32,308 bases of DNA, from the NCBI GenBank assembly GCA_029245725.1, contig JAQWOT010000146.1:1-32308 (forward strand), written 5' to 3'. This stretch comes from SAR324 cluster bacterium (GTDB taxonomy: Bacteria; SAR324; NAC60-12). Shown piece after piece: positions 25,644-32,308 of this stretch (position 1 is its first letter; every line of letters starts with the position of its first letter). The position numbers and the translations under genes are program-made. The notes below the pieces were generated by a model. It saw only the letters and a program-made list of their open reading frames with translations. It was not told where the DNA came from and did no database searches.

Positions 25644-26747
25644 ATGAACCGAAGAAAATTTATTCAAAACATTTCTGTTGTGGGAGGTGCAACCGCTGTA
25701 GCAACTTCAACATTTCCTAGCCCAGCAATTTCTCAAAATAGAAAAAGATGGAATGCTGTATCAGCATTTGGTAAAGCTGGGTTGTTAGGGCAAGCTCTTG
25801 AAGAATTCACAAAATTCGTTGCAACAGCATCTGAGGGAAAACTAACTATTAAAGCCTATCATGCAGGAGAACTAGTTAAGCCGTTTGAAGCAATGGATGC
25901 CGTCCAATCAGGTGCGGCACAAATGGGATATGGAGCACCGTATTATTGGGCAGGAAAATCTGATTCTATTTCTTTTGTTGCAGCAATGCCATATGGACTT
26001 ACTGCCCAAGAGCAAAATGCCTGGCTTTATTACGGGGGGGGAATAGAGCAAGCTGACAAACATGCATATAATCCACTGGGGTTAAAGTTTTTACCGATGG
26101 GGAATACAGGAAACCAGATGGGAGGATGGTATGCGAAGGAAATTAACACTGTGAATGATCTCAAAGGCTTAAAGTTTAGAATGCCTGGGTTGGGTGGTGA
26201 AATTTTGAAGACTTTTGGAGTAAACGTCATTTTGTTGCCAGGTGTTGAAGTTTTACCAGCACTTACATCAGGTGCTATTGATGGCACAGAATGGATTGGT
26301 CCCGCAGCTGACATGGGAGCAGGTCTCCACAAAGTTGTGAAAAACTACTATTATCCAGGATGGCATGAACCAGCAACAGTTCTCGATAGTTTTTTTGATA
26401 TAAATGAGTGGGAAAAATTAGACGACAGCCTTAAAGAAATAGTTAAGCGGGGTGCTGCAAGTACTAACTTGTTTATACTATCCAGGTTTCAAGCAATCAA
26501 CAATTCTGCCCTTCAGAAACTTACTGGTGAACACAACGTTCAACTAAAAGCGTATAGTACAGAGTTGTTGGACGCAATCGGAAGTCGTGCTGCTGATGTG
26601 CTGCCAGAAATTGCTTCTAAATCCCAAGATGCAAAAGTAATCTATAATGAGATAGTCAATATTCGTGAATCAATGTTAGATTGGTCATCTTACGCTGAAG
26701 GAAACTTTATGTCAGCAAGAACAGCTGCGAAAATGAGGAAAATATAA
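25644..26747 (+). CDS. dctP: TRAP transporter periplasmic binding protein, TakP-like
   Basis: This is the substrate-binding subunit of a sodium-driven TRAP importer, 367 residues. The N-terminus has a twin-arginine pattern (RRKFIQ, 3-8) and a hydrophobic region ending near AIS-Q (30/31), so export by Tat is likely. The mature part has the TRAP arginine Arg179 in KFRMPGLGGEI, the stretch SGAIDGTEWIGP (209-220) and NYYYPGW (234-240). These are typical of the TakP branch that binds 2-oxoacids. The exact ligand (pyruvate, 2-oxobutyrate, lactate or similar) is not established. The ATG is preceded by AGGA. An intrinsic terminator separates it from dctQM. Confidence 0.92.
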   Translation: MNRRKFIQNISVVGGATAVATSTFPSPAISQNRKRWNAVSAFGKAGLLGQALEEFTKFVATASEGKLTIKAYHAGELVKPFEAMDAVQSGAAQMGYGAPYYWAGKSDSISFVAAMPYGLTAQEQNAWLYYGGGIEQADKHAYNPLGLKFLPMGNTGNQMGGWYAKEINTVNDLKGLKFRMPGLGGEILKTFGVNVILLPGVEVLPALTSGAIDGTEWIGPAADMGAGLHKVVKNYYYPGWHEPATVLDSFFDINEWEKLDDSLKEIVKRGAASTNLFILSRFQAINNSALQKLTGEHNVQLKAYSTELLDAIGSRAADVLPEIASKSQDAKVIYNEIVNIRESMLDWSSYAEGNFMSARTAAKMRKI

Positions 26748-26776
26748 TTTATATTTTTCTTAATTCTTAACTCATT

Positions 26777-26814
26777 AAGGAGATTTTACTATTAGTAAGA
26801 TCTCCTTTTTTTTT
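26777..26814 (+). terminator. intrinsic terminator between dctP and dctQ
   Basis: Bases 26777-26790 pair with 26794-26807, giving a 14-bp stem with one T-G wobble and a 3-base loop. The strand ends in nine T residues (26806-26814). The dctQ start codon follows at 26823. A terminator at this place would reduce transcription into the membrane subunits and leave more of the binding protein, a familiar arrangement in binding-protein-dependent transporters. Confidence 0.9.
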
Positions 26815-26822
26815 ATTTAATT

Positions 26823-27347
26823 ATGAATACTTTAATCAAAATCAGCAATACGATTGATCAAATAAATGAATTTGCAGGTAAAGTTGTTTCATGGTTACTA
26901 ATCTTAATGATTATTAATGTTTTTATTGTTGTAGTTTTAAGATACGTATTCAGCTATGGTGTTGTTTGGATGCAAGAGACTTATATTTGGATGCACTCAA
27001 TAGTTTTTTTAGTGGGAGCTGGGTATACTTTAGCGTGTGATGCTCATGTAAGAATAGATTTAATCTATGGCAAGGCAGGTGATCGTTATAAATCTATGGT
27101 TAACCTAATTTGCACACTAATATTTGCATTACCAGTTTTATATTTTCTATTTTCAAGTAGCCTACCTTTTGTAAAAAGATCTTGGTCAATTTATGAAAAA
27201 TCTGCAGAAACTGGTGGACTTCAAGGGGTATTTCTACTTAAGTCTGTCATTTTATTATTTTGTATTTTGTTTGGGCTTCAATTTGTAGCTCTAATGATAA
27301 GGAGTATTTCTACTTTTTTCATCACAAAAAATAATATTTACAAATAA
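26823..27347 (+). CDS. dctQ: TRAP transporter small membrane subunit
   Basis: This is the DctQ-type four-helix subunit of the TRAP importer, 174 residues. Hydrophobic segments lie at about 20-42, 55-75, 92-112 and 135-160. The family stretch VVLRYVFSYGVVWMQETYIWMHSIVFLVGAGYTL is recognisable (given here as a span at about residues 38-71). It starts nine bases after the terminator T-run, has no strong ribosome site, and is followed by dctM after three bases. Codon use is strongly AT-biased compared with the genes before 25.4 kb. Confidence 0.92.
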   Translation: MNTLIKISNTIDQINEFAGKVVSWLLILMIINVFIVVVLRYVFSYGVVWMQETYIWMHSIVFLVGAGYTLACDAHVRIDLIYGKAGDRYKSMVNLICTLIFALPVLYFLFSSSLPFVKRSWSIYEKSAETGGLQGVFLLKSVILLFCILFGLQFVALMIRSISTFFITKNNIYK

Positions 27348-27350
27348 AGT

Positions 27351-28739
27351 ATGACTTCAGAAATACTCGGTTTCATTATGTTTGGGGTTACAATGGTAGC
27401 ACTGCTGTTGGGATTTCCAGTAGCTTTTACACTTGCTGGAACAGCTCTACTATTTGCAGCTTTGGGTGATTACTTTGATCTAATAAATTTTGGAATGCTG
27501 TCCCTGTATCCACTAAGGATATTTGGTATAATGAAAACAGAAACACTAGTTGCTGTTCCGTTATTTGTTTTTATGGGTGTAATGCTAGAAAAATCTAACA
27601 TAGCCGCAAACTTGCTTGAAGCTATGGCTAAATTATTTGGGAGAAAAGCTGGAGGACTTGGAATTTCAGTTATTATTGTAGGGACATTGTTAGCTGCCTC
27701 AACAGGAATTGTTGGGGCAACAGTAGTTACAATGGGCTTGATGAGCCTTCCTGTCATGTTGAAAGCTGGGTACAGCAGTAGGGTCTCGTCGGGTTTGATC
27801 TGCGCATCTGGAACATTAGGGCAAATAATCCCCCCTTCAATTGTTTTAGTATTGTTAGCTGAAATTCTGCAGGGAGCAAACGAGCAGGCTTCAGAACTAA
27901 AGGGGGAACTTGTTCCAGATAACCCTGTTACTGCAATTGATCTTTTTGCGGGTGCTCTACTTCCAGGTCTCTTGTTAGTAATTTTATATCTGATATTTCA
28001 AGTTGTGATTGCAATATTAAACCCTAATTCATCTCCTGCTCTGATCAGTAATATTGATGAAAACAACCCAAGCAAAGTTAAACTTTTAGACCTTTTTCAG
28101 ATTATTGCTGCTCCACTTATACTAATAATAATTGTATTAGGCTCAATATTGACAGGTATTGCAACTCCCACAGAATCTGCTGCTGTTGGTGCTGTTGGTG
28201 CCTCAATAATCGCAGCTATTACAGGGCGATTTAATTTTGGTATCATGAAGATTGTTTCACGAGAAACAACTAAAATTAGTTCTATGGTATTTATTATTCT
28301 GATAGGTGCCTCCATGTTTTCACTTGTTTTCAGAGGATTCGGAGGGGATATAATCGTTGAAGAATTCTTAATTAATCTTCCTGGAGGACCAACAGCAGCA
28401 CTGCTAATTGTAATGGCTATAATTTTTTTTCTAGGTTTTTTTCTTGATTTTATCGAAATTATTTTTGTCGTAGTTCCTATAGTTGCACCGATTTTAATAG
28501 CTATAGGTTTCGATCCGCTATGGCTAGGCGTTATGATTGGTATAAACCTACAAACAAGTTTCCTAACACCCCCTTTTGGTTTCGCATTGTTTTACTTACG
28601 CGGTGTTGCGCCAAAAGAGATAGCTACCAAAGAAATCTACCTTGGTGTAATTCCCTTTATTTTGATTCAAATAGTTGCATTAAGTATAATTTGGATTTTT
28701 CCACAAATCGTTCTATGGCTTCCAAATTTAGTATTTTAA
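27351..28739 (+). CDS. dctM: TRAP transporter large permease subunit
   Basis: This is the DctM-type ion-coupled transport subunit, 462 residues with about 12 membrane segments. Family features are the GFPVAFTLAG motif near residues 21-30, a VPLFVFMG stretch near 68-75, GATVVTMG near 123-130, IIPPSIVLVLLAE near 157-169, GIATPTESAAVGAVGA near 266-281 and a C-terminal LTPPFGFALFYLRG. It lies three bases after dctQ and the two are certainly co-translated. No convincing terminator was seen after the stop. The gene is AT-rich like dctQ and the flanking DNA. Confidence 0.94.
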   Translation: MTSEILGFIMFGVTMVALLLGFPVAFTLAGTALLFAALGDYFDLINFGMLSLYPLRIFGIMKTETLVAVPLFVFMGVMLEKSNIAANLLEAMAKLFGRKAGGLGISVIIVGTLLAASTGIVGATVVTMGLMSLPVMLKAGYSSRVSSGLICASGTLGQIIPPSIVLVLLAEILQGANEQASELKGELVPDNPVTAIDLFAGALLPGLLLVILYLIFQVVIAILNPNSSPALISNIDENNPSKVKLLDLFQIIAAPLILIIIVLGSILTGIATPTESAAVGAVGASIIAAITGRFNFGIMKIVSRETTKISSMVFIILIGASMFSLVFRGFGGDIIVEEFLINLPGGPTAALLIVMAIIFFLGFFLDFIEIIFVVVPIVAPILIAIGFDPLWLGVMIGINLQTSFLTPPFGFALFYLRGVAPKEIATKEIYLGVIPFILIQIVALSIIWIFPQIVLWLPNLVF

Positions 28740-29560
28740 TAGCTCATCAGAGAACCTTTTACTTTGTTGATAAAATAAAGTAATTTTGAGATTTAAGTAG
28801 TTAAGTTAATGACTGTAAACAACTATATTTTTCAATTAAGTGCATTAATCTTGAAGACAACACTTTTATTGTTGTGTCTGATAAATGATTTTTCAGATAT
28901 TTCACTACAATAGTCTGATAGAGAATTAACAAAAAATGTTTACGAAACTCTACCTATAATTAGAATGCTTTATGTCCATAAAATGAATTTTGATATAAAT
29001 CTTAAAAATATTTTAATTTAAATCTATGAGGCCAAGTTTTCGAAAGATCCAAATTAAATTCATGACACCTCCTTCAATGAGGTCGAAAAAATCTTCGAAT
29101 TATCTTAGAAAAAATTCAAAAACTAGTTTTGGAAGATCCTGCTTCGGAAAGGTGTTTTTCTGAGGGGGTGGGTTAAACAGGGCGTTCTTAGAATACTTTT
29201 TTACATCAGATTTGAACGCCTTGTTCTAACATCATTTTATTAGCAAAACATTTACTACGCTACCCAGGTCATTAATAGCTGGTCAGAAAATGACTCTAAA
29301 ATAATGATTAGAAAACGTTTTTCTCGAATGTATATCAACGTCTTGGAAATTTCATGGAAGATCTTAATCTTAAAATTAAGCAATACAAGCTAAACGGGTT
29401 TTGAAAAAGATTTAATTTCTCTTCAATAAATCAGTCATGGGGTGTTGTTTCTTTAAGTAAAAATAAAAAAGTTAACTTAACATTTTCTATTTTTAATTCT
29501 AATTATTTTACTTGATTCTGTAATATGATTTTATTAACAGATTTCTCGAAAACGTTTAAA
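28740..29560. other. 821-base AT-rich region with no convincing gene
   Basis: This gap lies between the ends of two convergent operons (dctM and pntB). It is very AT-rich, with scattered stops in all frames I followed. It contains one long imperfect hairpin (29176-29225), a minus-strand strong ribosome site before a 16-codon frame (29013-29063), and short AT palindromes. It could be decayed mobile DNA or hold an untranslated RNA. Nothing in it is firmly identifiable. Confidence 0.6.
29176..29225. repeat. 12-bp inverted repeat with 26-base loop
   Basis: Bases 29176-29187 pair with 29214-29225, with one G-T wobble at 29180/29221. The GC-rich inner part (GGCGTTC with GAACGCC) stands out in AT-rich surroundings. 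No T-run follows on either side, so it is a poor terminator. It could be a remnant of mobile-element ends, a folded attachment-type site or a structured RNA. Confidence 0.7.
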
Positions 29561-30943
29561 TTATCGTAATAATCCTGCGACCTGTGTAAGACTAGTTTTT
29601 GCATCACCAAATAGCATGCGGGTATTGTCGCGGAAATAAAGTGGATTCTCTACCCCAGAGTATCCGGTTGCCATGCTCCTTTTGAGAGCGATCACAGTCC
29701 CAGCCTTCCACACCTCTAGTACCGGCATCCCGTAAATTGGACTGCCTGGATTCTCTTCGGCTCCTGGGTTGACAATATCATTTGCGCCGATCACCAGAGC
29801 AAGATCTGTGTTTGGTAACTCTGGATTGATCTCATCCATTTCTAAAACTATGTCATAAGGCACGTTCGCTTCCGCCAACAAGACATTCATGTGGCCTGGG
29901 AGGCGACCGGCCACCGGATGAATAGCAAATTTAACGTCTACTTGCTGTTCCCTTAAGAAAGCTACAATCTCTCTCACAACGTGTTGAGCTTGGGCAACCG
30001 CCATCCCATAGCCAGGAACGATGACGACACTTCGGGAGTGTTTGAGTTGTTCAGCGACCTCCTCTGCCTGGATCGGAATCGCTTCACCCTGAACTTCTGA
30101 AGAATCTAACACCGTTCCCTCTTCAACTCCCCAACCACCAGCAATTACATTGATGAAAGGCCGATTCATTCCTTTGCACATGATATAGCTTAGTATTGCT
30201 CCACTACTTCCCACTAAGGCACCAGTTACTAGCAAAAGATTATTGCCCAACATGAACCCTGCCATCGCCGCTGACCAACCGGAGTAACTATTTAGCATGG
30301 ATACTACGACGGGCATGTCCGCACCACCGATCGCCATGATCATATGAATCCCAATTGCACCTGAAATCACAGCGACCAAGAATAGAGCAAAAGCATGATT
30401 TCCTGGTTCCCCGATCATCAACCAAATTGCTAGAAGGAAACTAACGCCTATACCTGCCAAGTTAATGAGATGTCGGCCTGGCAGCATCACAGGCCGGCTG
30501 CCAATCCGGGCACTCAGCTTTCCAAAGGCCACCACAGAACCTGTAAACGTGTAGGTTCCAATGAATACCCCAAGAAACACCTCAAAGATATGGATGGTCG
30601 ATCCGGGGCCTGTCTCGGTCTCTAAATAACTGACAAATCCTACAAAGGTTGCCGCAAGTCCTCCAAAACTGTTTAGAATCGCAACCATCTCCGGCATTTG
30701 AGTCATTTCTACTCGAGTCGCCAACTGCCAGCCAATGAGAGCACCCCCGGTAAGTAGAGGGACTAACCAAAAATATCGACCGGCCTCTGGCAAGCTGAGA
30801 GTCGCAAGAATCGCTACTGCCATGCCAAGCATGCCTAGACGATTACCACGTTGAGCCGTTTCTTGTTGAGACAAGCCGCTGATGCTCAAGATGAATAAAA
30901 TACTCGCACTGATAAAGGCTAAACTGATGATCCCTGAGGGCAT
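29561..30943 (-). CDS. pntB: NAD(P) transhydrogenase, beta subunit
   Basis: PntB is the membrane and NADP(H)-binding subunit of the proton-translocating transhydrogenase, which makes NADPH from NADH using the proton gradient. From the ATG at 30943 it is 460 residues. Its first residues (MPSGIIS) align with the family start, and GGAG lies 11 bases upstream. A TTG nine bases further upstream (30952) is in frame but too close to GGAG. The first 260 or so residues hold about eight to nine membrane segments. The C-terminal domain III has the NADP loop [14 protein letters not shown], with [18 protein letters not shown] and [12 protein letters not shown]. The gene follows pntA. Confidence 0.96.
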   Translation of the reverse strand: MPSGIISLAFISASILFILSISGLSQQETAQRGNRLGMLGMAVAILATLSLPEAGRYFWLVPLLTGGALIGWQLATRVEMTQMPEMVAILNSFGGLAATFVGFVSYLETETGPGSTIHIFEVFLGVFIGTYTFTGSVVAFGKLSARIGSRPVMLPGRHLINLAGIGVSFLLAIWLMIGEPGNHAFALFLVAVISGAIGIHMIMAIGGADMPVVVSMLNSYSGWSAAMAGFMLGNNLLLVTGALVGSSGAILSYIMCKGMNRPFINVIAGGWGVEEGTVLDSSEVQGEAIPIQAEEVAEQLKHSRSVVIVPGYGMAVAQAQHVVREIVAFLREQQVDVKFAIHPVAGRLPGHMNVLLAEANVPYDIVLEMDEINPELPNTDLALVIGANDIVNPGAEENPGSPIYGMPVLEVWKAGTVIALKRSMATGYSGVENPLYFRDNTRMLFGDAKTSLTQVAGLLR

Positions 30944-30993
30944 GATAATCAAAACTCCTGATTGAGTGTCAGATTTTCAACATATTGATGAGG

Positions 30994-32308
30994 TTACTTC
31001 TTGAACATGCCAAGCATCCGCTTGGTGACCAGAAAGCCACCCGCAATATTTATCGTAGCGATCAGAATTGCAGCACCTGACAGAAGTGGGTGCTCACCAG
31101 AAATGTGTATCATTCCACCAAGCACAATGATTCCACTGATCGCATTTGTCAGACTCATCAATGGAGTTTGCAGAGAGGGCGTGACATTCCAAACCACCAT
31201 GTAGCCAACAAAACAGGAAAGCATGAAAACAAAGAGATGACCCAGAAATTCTTCCGTTCCAACAAAACCAAGCATCACACACAAGAGGGTGGCTAACGCA
31301 TAAGCAACGTAAGGATGAAAAATCTTATGCCAAGCTGGTTTTATAGTTTCTGTTGCAGTCGCTTCAGCTGTTTGATCTTGAGCAGTTTCCGGTTGGATGG
31401 GTTTTTTCGGCACCGGAGGTCTTGGCGGCTCCCAAGTCACCTCTCCATTACGAGTGACGGTGATTGCGCGAGTGATTTCATCTTCAAAATTCAACTCAAC
31501 AAGGTTCTCACCTTTCAAATGATTCAATAATTTTAGTACGTTGTTACCATATAGCTGACTAGCCTGGGTTGGTAGCTCACTTGGTAGATTGGTTTTGCCG
31601 ACAATGGTTACACCCATTTGCTTGACCACTTTGCTGGGTTCAGTTAGTTCGCAGTTACCTCCACCTTCAGCTGCCAAATCAACAATGACAGAACCTGGCT
31701 TCATAGAGCGAACCATCTCTGTGGTGATCAGCTTTGGAGACGGACGGCCAGGGATTGCTGCCGTAGTAATGATGATATCGACTTCTGCAGCCTGCTGAGC
31801 GAACAGCTCCATCTCTGCCTTGATAAAATCTTCACTCATCTGCTTTGCATAGCCTCCTGCCCCTGTACCATCCTCCTCTAGATCCAATTCTAGGAATTCC
31901 CCACCAAGACTCTTGACCTCATCTCTAACCGCAATTCTCGTATCAAACGCTCTGACAATGGCTCCCAGACTATGGGATGCTCCAATTGCCGCTAAGCCTG
32001 CCACTCCAGCACCAATAACCAATACTTTGGCAGGCGGAATTCGACCTGCTGCAGTGATTTGGCCTGTAAAGAATCTTCCAAAATGCTGAGCTGCCTCGAC
32101 CACAGCTCGATACCCTGAGATGTTTGCCATTGAGCTGAGAACATCCATGGACTGAGCCCTGGAAATGCGAGGAATTGCATCCATAGCCAAGGCGGTCACT
32201 TGTTTGCTTGCTAGCCCTTCCAATAACACTTTTTGTTGGGCTGGCTGAAGCATGCATATCAAAATTTGGCCTTCATGTAGTTTTTCAATCTCTTTGGCTT
32301 CAGGCGCT
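30994..32308 (-). CDS. pntA: NAD(P) transhydrogenase, alpha subunit (5' end beyond window)
   Basis: PntA binds NAD(H) and partners PntB. The frame has no stop up to the window edge. The residues read from 32308 inwards (KEIEKLHEGQILICMLQPAQ) align with the middle of PntA domain I, so the TTG at 32262 is internal and the start lies outside. About 437 of roughly 510 residues are visible. Features are PRISRAQ, the Rossmann motif VIGAGVAGLAAIG, RAFDTR, SVIVDLA and LPTQASQLYG. A proline-rich linker leads to four membrane segments in the last 110 residues (EFLGHLFVFMLSC, TPLMSLTNAISGI). It is the fused form, not split into PntAA/PntAB. pntB begins 50 bases later. Confidence 0.96.
   Translation of the reverse strand, partial: APEAKEIEKLHEGQILICMLQPAQQKVLLEGLASKQVTALAMDAIPRISRAQSMDVLSSMANISGYRAVVEAAQHFGRFFTGQITAAGRIPPAKVLVIGAGVAGLAAIGASHSLGAIVRAFDTRIAVRDEVKSLGGEFLELDLEEDGTGAGGYAKQMSEDFIKAEMELFAQQAAEVDIIITTAAIPGRPSPKLITTEMVRSMKPGSVIVDLAAEGGGNCELTEPSKVVKQMGVTIVGKTNLPSELPTQASQLYGNNVLKLLNHLKGENLVELNFEDEITRAITVTRNGEVTWEPPRPPVPKKPIQPETAQDQTAEATATETIKPAWHKIFHPYVAYALATLLCVMLGFVGTEEFLGHLFVFMLSCFVGYMVVWNVTPSLQTPLMSLTNAISGIIVLGGMIHISGEHPLLSGAAILIATINIAGGFLVTKRMLGMFKK

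Noticed and set aside
29077-29163. 28-codon basic plus-strand frame
   Set aside because: It has no ribosome site and no hydrophobic or family features, and it lies in AT-rich DNA where short frames are common.
29171-29230. Integron attC site
   Set aside because: The arms resemble attC arms (AACAAGGCGTTC), but the outer boxes do not fit the RYYYAAC / GTTRRRY pattern, there is no cassette array or integrase, and only one copy was seen.

Overview
The window is chromosomal DNA of a Gram-negative, respiring, probably marine heterotroph. LpxD points to lipid A, UbiE/MenG to quinones, PntAB to a proton-pumping transhydrogenase, and a TRAP transporter to uptake of small organic acids. The gene mix and moderate GC suggest a deltaproteobacterium-like lineage such as SAR324. 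That lineage is an inference from gene style; no rRNA or other marker is present. No tRNA, rRNA, CRISPR array or intact insertion sequence was seen.

Layout. (1) 3-1281, plus strand: the tail of one gene and two uncharacterised genes joined by ATGA overlaps, with a perfect 19-bp hairpin at the last junction. (2) 1403-3951, plus: modABC molybdate transporter. (3) 14663 down to 3939, minus: a long co-directional run of moeA, lpxD, an RDD membrane protein, a LeuA/CimA-type synthase, an adenylyltransferase-CinA fusion, ubiE/menG, mrp, recN and an orphan FbpC-like ATPase. Many junctions overlap or are only a few bases long. (4) 14736-14873, plus: a possible 45-residue membrane protein. (5) 19287 down to 14942, minus: priA, a 3-hydroxyisobutyrate dehydrogenase-like protein and a PAP2 phosphatase. 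(6) 19456-25404, plus: aldehyde dehydrogenase, SDR, larB-larC-larE and an aldo/keto reductase. (7) 25405-28739, plus: an AT-rich TRAP operon (dctP, terminator, dctQ, dctM). (8) 28740-29560: an AT-rich stretch without a convincing gene but with a long hairpin. (9) Right edge, minus: pntA (5' end beyond the window) and pntB.

How the genes fit together. ModABC brings in molybdate and MoeA inserts it into molybdopterin. The LarBCE set makes the nickel-pincer cofactor of LarA-type racemases, although no larA is in view. It lies among three oxidoreductases and next to a TRAP system whose binding protein resembles 2-oxoacid binders, which suggests a catabolic island for hydroxy- or keto-acids. The adenylyltransferase-CinA fusion carries in one chain two domains whose relatives perform consecutive steps of NMN salvage to NAD, but several active-site residues are altered. 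The best leads are this fusion, the LarA-less lar cluster with a three-cysteine LarE, the coding palindrome near the left edge, and the AT-rich TRAP region.
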